A DNA stretch of 64,000 nt from Polycladomyces zharkentensis (GCF_016938855.1 NZ_JAFHAP010000004.1:62001-126000); one strand, 5' to 3'; positions 16,713-25,883 are shown, counted from the stretch's first letter. The notes: generated by a model from the letters alone, not told the origin. Numbers and translations are program-made.

Positions 16713-18431
16713 ATGTCGTTCGACGGCTTGGTCACCCGTGCCGCCGTTCGGGAGATGCAGATGCTGGTCGGCGGGCGGATCAACAAAATCTATCAACCGA
16801 GTGAAAACGAGTTGTTGCTGCAAGTAAGGGTACAACAACGGAATCATCTGTTGCTCATCTCGGCACACCCGTCTTATGCCCGGATTCATCTCACCCGCCA
16901 TATGACGGAAAATCCCTTGGAGCCGCCAATGTTTTGCATGCTGATGCGCAAACACTGCGAAGGCGGGATCATCACCGCCATCGAACAAGTGGACATGGAG
17001 CGGATCGTTCACATCCACATCCGCGCCCGCAACGATTTGGGCGATGATGTGACCCGCCTGCTGATCGCGGAGATCATGGGTCGTCACAGCAACATCATCC
17101 TGACAGACCCGGAATCCAACCACATCATCGACGCCGTCCGCCGCGTCTCCCATGCCGTCAACCGTTACCGTCAGGTGTTGCCGGGCGTGACGTACCGGCG
17201 GCCGCCCACCCAGGACAAACATCACCCGTTAACTGCGGATGAAGCGACGTTCATCCGTTCGTTGGACTTCAACCAGGGCCGGTTGGACCGACAGATCGTC
17301 GACCGATTCGCCGGTATCAGCCCCGTGGTCGCCAAAGAGATCGTCCATCGGGCAGGGTTGGGGGAGCGGTCGCGGTTGTGGCAGGCCTTTTCCAAGGTGA
17401 TGGCCGACATCCGCGAACACCGGTACCAACCCACCATCGTCGTCTCCCCCGAACAGAAGGCGTTTTTCTCCGTGGTGGCATTAACCCACCTGAAGGGAGA
17501 TGCGCAAACGTTCGACAGTGTCAGTTCGTGTCTGGATGCCTTTTTCCACGGGAAAGCGGAACGGGATCGTGTCCGGCAGCAAACATTGGATCTCGTGCGC
17601 AAACTGAAAAACGAGATTGAGAAGAATGAAAAAAAAATCCAAGTGTTGGAACGGGAAATCCGGGAAGCGGAAAAGGCGGAAAATGCACGGATTTACGGGG
17701 AATTGCTCACCGCCTATATGCACCAGATTCAACGGGGAGACCGGGTGGCACGGGTGATCAACTATTACGATCCGGAAGCGCCCGAGATCGAAATTCCGCT
17801 CGATCCGCAGTTGACCCCGTCGGAAAACGCCCAGCGCTATTTCAAGCGTTACAACAAGGCGAAAGCCACACGCCAATGGAACAAAGAGCAAATGGAAAAA
17901 GCACAGCAAGACATCACTTATCTGGAGTCCGTACTGGCATTGTTGGAAAACGCCTCGTTGAAAGAAGTGGAGCAAATTCGGGAGGAACTGGAGGAAGAAG
18001 GCTGGCTGCGTCCATCGGGAAAAGGAACGCGCAAGCGGAAAAAGGAAGCACCTTCCCCGGCTGTTTATCATTCTTCTGAAGGGATTCCCATTCTCGTGGG
18101 CAAAAACAACAAACAAAACGATTATTTGACCCATCACCTCGCCTCGTCCGGGGACACATGGTTGCACACCAAGGACATCCCCGGCTCGCACGTGGTGATC
18201 CGGGCCCGAACGTTCGGCGAACAAACCTTGCACGAGGCTGCCATGCTGGCCGCTTACTTCAGCAAAGCCCGTCATTCCAGTCAAGTGCCGGTCGATTACA
18301 CATTGGTCAAATACGTGCGTAAACCTTCCGGCGCCCGTCCGGGTTTTGTCATCTATGACCATCAAAAAACGCTGTATGTCACACCGGATGAATCGGTGAT
18401 CCGACAACTGACGGAAAAGGCAAGGTCTTAA
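16713..18431 (+). CDS. rqcH: Ribosome-associated quality control factor RqcH (NFACT family)
   Basis: RqcH binds stalled 50S subunits carrying peptidyl-tRNA and recruits alanyl-tRNA to add alanine tails. The 572-residue protein has the full layout: NFACT-N from residue 1 (MSFDGLVTRAAVREMQ), helix-hairpin-helix at about 180-260, a long coiled coil (about 285-420), and NFACT-R at about 450-560 (LVGKNNKQNDYLTHH, GDTWLHTKDIPGSHVVIR). The conserved Asp-Arg pair of the N-terminal domain seems to read Glu96-Arg97 here. The start has AAGGAGGG upstream. It is the YloA ortholog, one of few rightward genes, and ends in a strong terminator. Confidence 0.92.
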   Translation: MSFDGLVTRAAVREMQMLVGGRINKIYQPSENELLLQVRVQQRNHLLLISAHPSYARIHLTRHMTENPLEPPMFCMLMRKHCEGGIITAIEQVDMERIVHIHIRARNDLGDDVTRLLIAEIMGRHSNIILTDPESNHIIDAVRRVSHAVNRYRQVLPGVTYRRPPTQDKHHPLTADEATFIRSLDFNQGRLDRQIVDRFAGISPVVAKEIVHRAGLGERSRLWQAFSKVMADIREHRYQPTIVVSPEQKAFFSVVALTHLKGDAQTFDSVSSCLDAFFHGKAERDRVRQQTLDLVRKLKNEIEKNEKKIQVLEREIREAEKAENARIYGELLTAYMHQIQRGDRVARVINYYDPEAPEIEIPLDPQLTPSENAQRYFKRYNKAKATRQWNKEQMEKAQQDITYLESVLALLENASLKEVEQIREELEEEGWLRPSGKGTRKRKKEAPSPAVYHSSEGIPILVGKNNKQNDYLTHHLASSGDTWLHTKDIPGSHVVIRARTFGEQTLHEAAMLAAYFSKARHSSQVPVDYTLVKYVRKPSGARPGFVIYDHQKTLYVTPDESVIRQLTEKARS

Positions 18432-18475
18432 AACTCACCAGAAATTGCGAGTAGGAAGCTGTTTTGTCAGCAATT

Positions 18476-18946
18476 TCACGTCGTACCGTCGGTACGACTG
18501 TTTTTTGTGCCGGTTTTCTTCCACCATTCATCCAGTGCCCAATATCCCAACGCCAACAGGGTGGGCAGGCTGAAAACCGACTCCGCAAACAGTTCCAGGA
18601 GAGTGGGAAGCGTCACCACCCATTGAACCGATTGCCGTAAATTCCACCCCAACCAGAACATCAACAGTGCGGCGGCTCCCGTGTGGATCAGCAAGGACAA
18701 CACCCACCGATGTTTCCCTGCCCGCCGGGTCAACCAATCTGACACCAACGAGACGGGCAGCGCAAACAAAAACATGACGGGGGCCACGTATATCAAATAA
18801 AAAAACGGATCATAAGGGATCATCAACACATCGGGGTCCGGCGGTTGGAATGAATGTTTCATCCAGACAATCATTTTCAATACAATCAGTGTCACAACCG
18901 TCATCACCGCTGAAACCAGCAATTTCCCCCTCCAAATCCGCTTCAT
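18476..18946 (-). CDS. Predicted small membrane protein
   Basis: The 156-residue protein has four likely membrane helices (about 9-27, 48-70, 80-101 and 110-135) and a basic, polar C-terminus. I do not recognise a family. It lies 23 bases downstream of the HEAT-repeat gene in the same direction and probably shares its transcript. Its last codons overlap the terminator hairpin of the convergent rqcH gene. Confidence 0.6.
   Translation of the reverse strand: MKRIWRGKLLVSAVMTVVTLIVLKMIVWMKHSFQPPDPDVLMIPYDPFFYLIYVAPVMFLFALPVSLVSDWLTRRAGKHRWVLSLLIHTGAAALLMFWLGWNLRQSVQWVVTLPTLLELFAESVFSLPTLLALGYWALDEWWKKTGTKNSRTDGTT
18480..18506 (+). terminator. Rho-independent terminator of rqcH
   Basis: GTCGTACC and GGTACGAC form a perfect 8-base stem with a three-base loop, followed by TG and six T. 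It lies about 50 bases after the rqcH stop and also within the 3' end of the convergent membrane-protein gene. Confidence 0.8.
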
Positions 18947-18969
18947 CCCGTATTCTCCCTTTTTCTCTT

Positions 18970-19494
18970 CTACCGTTCGGAAGACTGATGCCGCATCGCT
19001 TTGAAAATGGCTTCCGCCGCGGCCAAATGAACATATTTGTCATTGCGATCATCCGCCCAGGCTTCGCGCAGCACGTACACGGCTTCCGTTTGTGACGGAT
19101 CGTTCATGGTCAAGGCCCAGGCCGCCCAAAAACGTGCTTGCCGGTTGTCCGATCTGAGACACGATTGCAATGCTTCGACCGCATCAGCTCCGATTTTCAT
19201 CAGCGCCAATGCCGCCGCCATGCGCGTTTCCCGGTTTTCTTCATGCAGCAGCGCGATCAGCTGCGGAACCGCTCCTCTTGCCGCGCTTCCAATCTCACCC
19301 AACGCAACCGCCGCTACCCCTCGCACCTGTTCATCCACATCCTGCAAGCCTTCCATCAGCACAGGAACCGCTGCCTCTCCTTTTTCCACCATTGCTTGAA
19401 AGGCAGGCCACATCGTATCCCGTTTTCCCAGTTGACGAACATCGCAAACGTTTGGCAACGTACGGTTTTTTTCTCTTTCATCTCCGGAATTCAT
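18970..19494 (-). CDS. HEAT-repeat protein
   Basis: A 174-residue protein made of about four HEAT/PBS-lyase-like helical repeats, each with the pattern seen in DEQVRGVAAVALGEIG and NRETRMAAALALMKIG. Such proteins usually act as adaptors or scaffolds; no enzyme motif is seen. The start chosen is the ATG behind GAAAGGGGAGTACGGG; an upstream GTG in the same frame lacks a ribosome site. It leads a two-gene unit with the membrane protein. Confidence 0.7.
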   Translation of the reverse strand: MNSGDEREKNRTLPNVCDVRQLGKRDTMWPAFQAMVEKGEAAVPVLMEGLQDVDEQVRGVAAVALGEIGSAARGAVPQLIALLHEENRETRMAAALALMKIGADAVEALQSCLRSDNRQARFWAAWALTMNDPSQTEAVYVLREAWADDRNDKYVHLAAAEAIFKAMRHQSSER

Positions 19495-19640
19495 CCCGTA
19501 CTCCCCTTTCCTCATCACATTTTCCGAACTTTAATATATTTACGGGGAAAACCGGGTGAATCCTGCATAGCGCGTGTCTGCTCCATATCGTTTTTTTCCT
19601 TTTCCCGAATCGCTTCACCCGATTATGCAAGGAAGCAAAT

Positions 19641-19764
19641 CATGACCACTCCGAACGGAGCAGGACGCGGGCAAAATCCGGTTTGCATAGAGAGGCCCGC
19701 GGTTCAACTTCTGCGCTTGCGTATGGATGCCAGGCCATTGCCCCCTGGGGATGACCCGACACGC
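19641..19764. repeat. Intergenic repeat B, diverged copy
   Basis: Blocks ATGACCACTCCGAACGG, GCGGGCAAAA, GGCCCGCGGTTCAA, CTGCGCTTGCG and GGATGACCCGACACGCC occur in the order of the full repeat. It starts 35 bases downstream of the fdhD stop and fills most of the 304-base gap before the HEAT-repeat gene. No gene was found in the rest of that gap. Confidence 0.5.
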
Positions 19765-19798
19765 CCGAATCCAGACATTTCGCTGCAAGAAGTTGTGT

Positions 19799-20686
19799 TT
19801 ACCCGTCTGCCCGTTCCGACTCCTCCAACCATACCCGCTCCTCACCCGTATACACATTGAACGAGGCGCCACGTGCGAATCCGATCAGCGTGATGCCGAA
19901 CGCACGGGCGGTATCACATGCCAATGTGGACGGTGCCGACATCGTGATGAGGATGGGCACGCCGGCAACCGCCGCCTTTTGTACGATTTCGAACCCGGCA
20001 CGACTGCTCACCATCAGGATCTTCCGGTCCAGCGGACACTGCCGGTTGAGCCATGCTTGGCCGATCAGTTTGTCCACCGCATTGTGCCGACCCACGTCCT
20101 CGCGGATGGACAACAACCGTCCCTCTTCATCAAACAAGGCGGCTGCATGCAATCCGCCTGTCTGCTGAAACAGACGTTGACTCTGGCGAAACACCTCTCC
20201 CATCCGTGGCAACAGAGCGGCGCGTAACCGAATCCGCCCCTTTGCCGGAACGACACCCTGGGCACGAAGGGATGCCAGTGACGCCGTTCCGCAGACACCG
20301 CATCCCGACATGGCCGCAAAACGGCGGCGGGGCCGGTCCAGATTCGGACGGATGCCGGGACGCAAATGCACGTTCACGATGTTGTAGCGTTGTTCTTGAT
20401 CCACATGGGGGTCTGTACAATAGGTGAGATGCGACACTTCGTCAGGCGAGCGCAAAATGCCCTCGGCAAACAACCATCCCGCAGCCAGTTCGAAATCATG
20501 GCCCGGGGTGCGCATCGTCACCCCGAGGGGAATCGGTTCGGGAACACCATACAGCCGGATGCGGATTTCCATCGGTTCTTCCACGATGATCCGGTCCGTC
20601 CTCGTGGAGATTTGACCTCCGGTCACACGCCGGATATGCCTGCGAGACACATTGCTTCTCGGAGGAGGAAACGGATGGAGCCTCAT
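19799..20686 (-). CDS. fdhD: Formate dehydrogenase accessory sulfurtransferase FdhD
   Basis: FdhD passes sulfur from a cysteine desulfurase to the molybdenum cofactor and is needed for formate dehydrogenase activity. The 295-residue protein has the conserved CxxC pair at Cys129/Cys132 in SGCGVCGTAS and the REDVGRHNAVDK motif. The start ATG overlaps the stop of the DUF1641 gene (ATGA). It is the last gene of the SDR-forC-forE-fdhD operon. Confidence 0.93.
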   Translation of the reverse strand: MRLHPFPPPRSNVSRRHIRRVTGGQISTRTDRIIVEEPMEIRIRLYGVPEPIPLGVTMRTPGHDFELAAGWLFAEGILRSPDEVSHLTYCTDPHVDQEQRYNIVNVHLRPGIRPNLDRPRRRFAAMSGCGVCGTASLASLRAQGVVPAKGRIRLRAALLPRMGEVFRQSQRLFQQTGGLHAAALFDEEGRLLSIREDVGRHNAVDKLIGQAWLNRQCPLDRKILMVSSRAGFEIVQKAAVAGVPILITMSAPSTLACDTARAFGITLIGFARGASFNVYTGEERVWLEESERADG

Positions 20687-21156
20687 CTCGTTTCCTCCCC
20701 GCTTTCCTTTCCTTCTTCCGGACGCAACCTTTTGGCGAGATTCAGGAAATAACGGATGGCGGCGATCACTTCGGGATCGCGCAGGGTTTGGAGCAGTGTC
20801 CACATGCCCGGTCGCTCCGTCTCTTTTTCCGCTTCTTCCGCCGTTTTGACCGCAGACGGCAGATCGACCGCGGACAACAGGACACCCGTATGAATCAGGT
20901 TGCGCAACAAACGCTTGCCGCCCGGCGTATTCAACTGCTCCAGTGCGACGGTCAACAGCTCGTCGGTCGATGCCAAAAAAGCCTTGGCCGTTCGCAACCA
21001 TCCTTTTTCGTGAAGCAAACTGATCACATCGATCAGTTCATCGACCGCCTCTTTTTGTTCAGCCCAACGGTTCAGCAATTGGACCGCTTCCGGAGACAGC
21101 TTCTCTTCAGTGGCGGGTTTCCGGTTGGAGACGATTTCTCTCGTGGGTGCGGCCAT
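20683..21156 (-). CDS. forE: DUF1641 protein, ForE-type subunit of menaquinone-linked formate dehydrogenase
   Basis: The 157-residue protein has the DUF1641 pattern (VDELIDVISLLHEKGWLRTA, then GGKRLLRNLIHTG and LRDPEVIAAIRYFLNLAK). In B. subtilis the pairs YrhE-YrhD and YjgC-YjgD form non-canonical formate dehydrogenases in which the DUF1641 subunit links the catalytic subunit to menaquinone; the same pairing is seen here. The start ATG follows GGAAGGAGGGGACCGTG and lies about 50 bases inside the end of forC, so the two genes overlap out of frame. Confidence 0.85.
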   Translation of the reverse strand: MAAPTREIVSNRKPATEEKLSPEAVQLLNRWAEQKEAVDELIDVISLLHEKGWLRTAKAFLASTDELLTVALEQLNTPGGKRLLRNLIHTGVLLSAVDLPSAVKTAEEAEKETERPGMWTLLQTLRDPEVIAAIRYFLNLAKRLRPEEGKESGEETR

Positions 21157-24097
21157 CACGGTCCCCTCCTTCCGTTCCGGGCATGCGGTAATCCGCTCTT
21201 TGCCATTTTCGTTCCACTTCCACCCCGCGTGTCGGTCGCCGGTTGGCAAAACGCGGGTTGTGCCGTGGCAACGGTTCGGTTGGCGGTTCGTCCAACACCT
21301 CCATGCGCACGGCGTATTCCTTGTACGCCGGTGTATCCGTTTCCCGGTCGGTGTCATCGCCCGTCAACAGGTTGACGGCACCATCCTCAGGGTCGTTCAT
21401 GGTGAGATACAGCTCCCGTCCCCGCACACGATCCGTCACCAGCACGGGTACCCGCGCCTCACCGTAAGGGGAGGTGAGACGAACCCACATGCCATCCGTC
21501 AACCCCCGCTCCTTCGCCACTTCGGGCGACACTTCCACGAACGCGCGCGGGACCTTGGAGCGGATGCCAACGGAGCGTCCGGTCATGTTGCCTTCGTGGA
21601 AATGTTCCAACACACGACCGTTATTCAAATGCAAATCATACGACGTTTCCCGTTCGCGCGGCGGAATCCATTTCATCGGATACAGGCGCGCCTTGCCGTC
21701 CGGGAACGCAAAGCGATCGCGATACAGCAGCGGGGTGTCCGTTCCGTCCGGATGGACCGGCCATTGCAGGCTTCGGTATCCTTCCAGCCGCTCGTATGTG
21801 ACCCCGGCAAACATCGGGGCCAAACGGGCCGCTTCCGCCATGATTTCCCCCGGATGCGCATACGACCAGTCAGCTCCCAACGCTCGCGCCACCATTTGGA
21901 TGATTTGCCAATCCGGCAACGAATCTCCCAGAGGCTCCAGCGCCGGATACAGCCGTTGAATCCGCCGCTCGGTGTTGGTAAATGTCCCTTCCTTCTCCAA
22001 ACTGGGGCTGGCGGGGAGTACGACATCCGCAAACTGCGCCGTCCGCGTCAGAAACAGATCCTGCACGATGAGAAACTCCAATTGTTCAAAAGCGCGCTGT
22101 ACCCGTCGCGCATTGGCATCCACCAGGGCCATATCCTCTCCGACGATGTACATGGCTTTCAAACGGCCGTCGTGGATCGCATCCACCATCTGGTGATTGT
22201 TCCATCCCGGCCGATCCGGCAGCGAAACACCCCACGCTTCTTCATACCGCTTTCGGACCCGCTCGTCCGTCACCGGTTCATAGCCCGGAAACATATGCGG
22301 CATCGCACCGAAATCGCTGGTCCCTTGGACGTTGTTGTGCCCCCTGAGCGGATAGGCCCCCGTGCCGGGACGGCCGTAATTTCCCGTCACGAGAAGCAGA
22401 TTGGAAATGGCGGTGCTGGTATCGCTGCCCCCGGTATGCTGGGTGACGCCCATCGCCCAAAGGATGCAAACGGTGTCGGCATCGCGGATCATCTCCGCCG
22501 CCCGGATCAGGTCAGACACCGCAATCCCCGTGATTTCCTCGGCAAAAGCCAGTGTAAACGGTTCCAAACTGCGCCGGTATTCCTCCAAACCGTGCACCCG
22601 CTCCGCCAAAAACGACGCATCGTGCCAGCCCTGATCCAGTATGTAGCGGGCCAGCGCCGACAACCATACGAAATCCGTCCCCGGTCGAGGTCGCAGGAAC
22701 AGATCCGCCCGCTCCGCCATCTCATGCTTGCGCAGATCGGCGACAATCACCTTTTGGCCGCGCAGTTTCTGCGCCCGTTTGACCCGCGTTGCCAGTACCG
22801 GATGCGACTCGGCCGTGTTGGAACCGATGATGATGACCAAATCCGCCTGTGCGATATCCGAGATGGATCCCGAATCTCCGCCGTAACCGACCGTACGGAA
22901 AAGACCTTGCGTGGCCGGCGATTGGCAATATCGGGAGCAATTGTCCACATTGTGGGTGCCGATGACGGCACGGGCCAACTTCTGCATCAGATAGGCTTCT
23001 TCGTTGGTGCATTTGGAAGAAGCGATCAGCCCGATGGCATCCGGACCGTACCGATCACGGATTGCTCCCAGCTTCTCGCCGATCACGGCCATTGCTTCCT
23101 CCCAGTCCGCCTCCTCAAAGACGTCCCCGCGCCGGATCAACGGTCGGGTCAATCGCTCCTCGCTGTTGACAAAATCCCAACCGAACTTCCCTTTGACACA
23201 CGTGGAAATGCCGTTGGCCGGGGCTTCCTCCCGCGGCTGGATCTTCAGAATGCGCCGTCCCTTGGTCCACACGTCAAAACTGCATCCCACACCACAGTAA
23301 GTACAGACGGTTTTGGTCTTGCGAATCGTTTTCTCCCGCATGGCCGCTTCCATCTCGGAAATGGCCAGGATCTGGCGGTAGCCGGGTTCCACTTCCTTGG
23401 TGATGTCGATCATATGGCGCAGGGTCTCCGGTTTGAATCCGGTCAAAAAACCCGCTTCCCCCAGCATCGATTTTTCCATCAAGGCATTGCACGGACAAAC
23501 GGTGACACAATGACCGCATGAAACGCACGACGATTCATTGATCGACACGCCGTGATCCCACACCACCCGCGGGCGATCCGCCTCCCAATCGATGGACAGC
23601 GTTTCGTTCACCTGCAGATTTTGGCATGCTTCCACACAACGTCCGCACAAAATGCACTGGTTGGGATCGTAGCGGTAAAACGGGTTGCTGTCGTCAACCG
23701 GATACGGTTTCGGCCGGAACGGCTCCGACTGATGATCCACCTTCATCGCCTTGACCGCTTCATGAAGATCGCAGTTGCCGTTGTTGTTGTCGCAAACGGT
23801 ACAGTACAGCTCATGGTTGACCAGGATGCGGTCCATCGCCTCTTTTTGTGCCCGTTTCACCCGATCCGACAGGGTATCGATCTTCATCCCGTCGACCAAC
23901 TGCGTCGCGCAGGCGCGAACCAATTCCCCATCCACTTCGACCATGCACAGGTCGCAGGTTTGGATCGGTCCCAGACTGGGGTGGTAACACAAATGAGGAA
24001 TCCGGTCACCCATCAGTTCCAGGATGGTTTGAGACGATCGCCCCGTTCTCGCCACACCGTCGCAAACCACCGTCACGTCACGATCCGTCCGGCTCAT
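21107..24097 (-). CDS. forC: Molybdopterin formate dehydrogenase catalytic subunit, ForC type
   Basis: It oxidises formate to CO2. The 996-residue protein has an N-terminal 2Fe-2S domain (Cys37, 48, 51, 63), a His95/Cys99/Cys102/Cys109 cluster, two ferredoxin 4Fe-4S sets (Cys148-158 and Cys191-201), and a molybdopterin domain with its own cluster (Cys265, 268, 272, 300). The Mo-ligand residue is Cys391 in NVDNCSRYCQSPATQGLF, so no selenocysteine is used. The residue after it, a catalytic histidine in E. coli FdhF, is Gln392. The start ATG has AGGGGAGGGAC upstream. A C-terminal tail overlaps forE. Confidence 0.9.
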   Translation of the reverse strand: MSRTDRDVTVVCDGVARTGRSSQTILELMGDRIPHLCYHPSLGPIQTCDLCMVEVDGELVRACATQLVDGMKIDTLSDRVKRAQKEAMDRILVNHELYCTVCDNNNGNCDLHEAVKAMKVDHQSEPFRPKPYPVDDSNPFYRYDPNQCILCGRCVEACQNLQVNETLSIDWEADRPRVVWDHGVSINESSCVSCGHCVTVCPCNALMEKSMLGEAGFLTGFKPETLRHMIDITKEVEPGYRQILAISEMEAAMREKTIRKTKTVCTYCGVGCSFDVWTKGRRILKIQPREEAPANGISTCVKGKFGWDFVNSEERLTRPLIRRGDVFEEADWEEAMAVIGEKLGAIRDRYGPDAIGLIASSKCTNEEAYLMQKLARAVIGTHNVDNCSRYCQSPATQGLFRTVGYGGDSGSISDIAQADLVIIIGSNTAESHPVLATRVKRAQKLRGQKVIVADLRKHEMAERADLFLRPRPGTDFVWLSALARYILDQGWHDASFLAERVHGLEEYRRSLEPFTLAFAEEITGIAVSDLIRAAEMIRDADTVCILWAMGVTQHTGGSDTSTAISNLLLVTGNYGRPGTGAYPLRGHNNVQGTSDFGAMPHMFPGYEPVTDERVRKRYEEAWGVSLPDRPGWNNHQMVDAIHDGRLKAMYIVGEDMALVDANARRVQRAFEQLEFLIVQDLFLTRTAQFADVVLPASPSLEKEGTFTNTERRIQRLYPALEPLGDSLPDWQIIQMVARALGADWSYAHPGEIMAEAARLAPMFAGVTYERLEGYRSLQWPVHPDGTDTPLLYRDRFAFPDGKARLYPMKWIPPRERETSYDLHLNNGRVLEHFHEGNMTGRSVGIRSKVPRAFVEVSPEVAKERGLTDGMWVRLTSPYGEARVPVLVTDRVRGRELYLTMNDPEDGAVNLLTGDDTDRETDTPAYKEYAVRMEVLDEPPTEPLPRHNPRFANRRPTRGVEVERKWQRADYRMPGTEGGDRDGRTHERNRLQPETRH

Positions 24098-24114
24098 CCT
24101 GTTGTCCCTCCCCT

Positions 24115-24894
24115 TCAGTTTCGGATAAACCCGCCTTCGGAATGAATCACCTGTCCCGTGATCCACGCCGCCTCATCGCTGGCCAAAAATGCGATCAACC
24201 GGGCGGCATCAGCCGGTTGTCCCACGCGTCCCATCGGAAACTTGGGCAACAAGGACCGTTTCAGTTCCTCCGACATCCAACCGGTATCCGTCGGTCCGGG
24301 GTTGACCGCATTGACGGTGATCCCCTTGTGCGCCACTTCCGCAGCCAATGTCCGGGTGAGTGCTTCAATCGCGCCCTTCGTCGCAACGTAGGACAGCTCC
24401 CCCGGCATGGGTCCCAGCGACTGCCCGCTGGTCAGATTGATAATCCGTCCACCCGGTCCGCCTTTGTAACGGCGCGCAAACCCGGCGCTTAACAATGCGG
24501 TCGCCCTCACATTGACGGCATAATGGGCGTCCAGCCCCTGTGCGGTGATCGTTTCGAAGCTGTCGTTGATCGACACCGCCGCATTGTTCACGAGAATGGA
24601 CGGTGCACCCAGCCGTTCGCATACCGTTTCCAAGACGCGTTCCGCCGCTTCCGGTTGGGACAAATCCACCGCAAGCGCTTCCGCGCGGACACCCAAGGCA
24701 CGCAACTCCTGCAACAGCTCCTCCGGTTCCCGCTCCGTCGTCTTCTGAAACGTCATGCGATCATAAGGGGTCCAATGGGTGAAAAATACGTCTGCGCCCT
24801 TTTCGGCCAGTGCGCGGCACACCGCCGCACCGATGCCCGTTTTGCGCGTGGCACCGGTAACGACGGCAATTTTGCCCTTTAAGTTGCAGGACAT
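24115..24894 (-). CDS. Short-chain dehydrogenase/reductase (FabG-like)
   Basis: A 259-residue classical SDR with the cofactor motif TGATRKTGIG at 13-22, NNAA at 103-106, catalytic Ser156, and Tyr169-x3-Lys173 in LSYVATKGA. The longer spacing in the glycine motif is seen in a subset of SDRs. The start ATG has AAAGGTGG upstream. It precedes forC by 17 bases and so heads the formate dehydrogenase operon, but its substrate cannot be read from the sequence. Confidence 0.8.
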   Translation of the reverse strand: MSCNLKGKIAVVTGATRKTGIGAAVCRALAEKGADVFFTHWTPYDRMTFQKTTEREPEELLQELRALGVRAEALAVDLSQPEAAERVLETVCERLGAPSILVNNAAVSINDSFETITAQGLDAHYAVNVRATALLSAGFARRYKGGPGGRIINLTSGQSLGPMPGELSYVATKGAIEALTRTLAAEVAHKGITVNAVNPGPTDTGWMSEELKRSLLPKFPMGRVGQPADAARLIAFLASDEAAWITGQVIHSEGGFIRN

Positions 24895-25013
24895 GCCAAT
24901 CCACCTTTCTCTTTGCAACATTCACAATCTTTATTGTATCAAAAGGCTGTTTCATCAAAAAGGCCGGTATGATCCTGGCCGTACGCTTCCCACGAAAAGG
25001 TTTGGATACACCT

Positions 25014-25503
25014 CTAGTCCATTTTTCTGCTCAATCCAACCGCCTTTCGCCAGTACACCCACACTTGAAACAACAACACCATTCCCAAACCGAAAAAAGC
25101 GGCTATATAAGAGGGGATTTCTCCCAACTTGACCCGATCGTTTCTCCACTCCCGGAAAATACACCCCGATCCCTTCCCCGTTGGTATGGCCAACATCAAG
25201 AGATCATACGCCTTCCACATGCAAGCGATGCCCAACAACAGCCATATCGCCATCCACCATTTTCTCATCCTCATGTTTCCTCCCGTCCATACCCGGTTGA
25301 TCTCCCCGCCGATTTTCCCGGCATCCCCGAAAGCGGTCAACGCCTGACGCTCCGCTTCATCCGGCAGGTACCCCCTTTTCCCTGTATTCCTCATACAGCA
25401 GGGTCAAATGGTCAAGCAGCTCTTCCTCCAGTTCCTTCCGCTGACGGGGATTGCATTGAACCTTTCGGAGCAGCTCGGTGACACGACGATGGATGTCGTT
25501 CAT
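25014..25503 (-). pseudogene. HAAS-domain membrane protein with a frameshift
   Basis: The first frame (from the ATG at 25503) reads MNDIHRRVTELLRKVQ and ELEEELLDHLTLLYEEYREKG, the start of a HAAS domain as found next to PadR regulators. It stops soon after. A second frame carries on with DEAERQALTAFGDAGKIGGE, which completes the domain, and then two membrane helices (WWMAIWLLLGIACMW and IAAFFGLGMVLLFQVW). Removal of one base in the AAAAGGGGG run near 25370-25380 would restore one protein of about 162 residues. It is a frameshift mutation, a sequencing error or, less likely, programmed slippage. The start overlaps the padR stop (ATGA). Confidence 0.7.
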
Positions 25504-25793
25504 GAGTGCACCTCCCGAGATACCTGGAGAATGAGCCGGCGAAGGAAATGCCATCTCTCCAGCTTTCGCGTCAACGCTTTTCTCCCATCCTCAGTGACGG
25601 AGTAGTATCGCCTTCGCTTTCCTCCGTCCGTCTCTTTCCACTTTGATGTGAGCCACCCCTTGTTCTCGAGACGCTTCAACGCCGGATACAACGTGCCTTC
25701 TCCCATCTCGTACAAATCCCGGCTTTGCTGCCGGATTCGCTTGGCCATCTCATAACCGTACATCTCTCTGTAAGCCAACAGGGACAAAATCAA
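25500..25793 (-). CDS. PadR-family transcriptional regulator
   Basis: The 97-residue protein shows the PadR winged helix: YGYEMAKRIRQQS, EGTLYPALKRLENKGWL and RRRYYSVTEDGRKAL. The usual opening (MKG-x-L-x-x-LIL) is shortened; in this frame stops occur just upstream and the first usable start is a TTG with a poor ribosome site. A one-base shift would link it to ATGGACGATGATAATACA upstream, so the 5' end may be damaged. It is probably autoregulatory and controls the HAAS gene it overlaps. Confidence 0.75.
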   Translation of the reverse strand: MILSLLAYREMYGYEMAKRIRQQSRDLYEMGEGTLYPALKRLENKGWLTSKWKETDGGKRRRYYSVTEDGRKALTRKLERWHFLRRLILQVSREVHS

Positions 25794-25883
25794 GATGTAT
25801 TATCATCGTCCATGGTGTTCCTTCATTCCCTCGTGATCCTTTCGTCTTAACACTTTATACATCGTATTACAAGGTATGGTGGG

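Noticed and set aside
16576-16827. Short rightward reading frame before rqcH (MEATEHFTRLTLQVHGKSY onward)
   Set aside because: It overlaps the well-defined rqcH start in another frame, has no family match that I know, and ends inside rqcH.
21110-23521. Rightward frame of 803 codons
   Set aside because: It is antisense to forC, whose cofactor ligands and length are intact.
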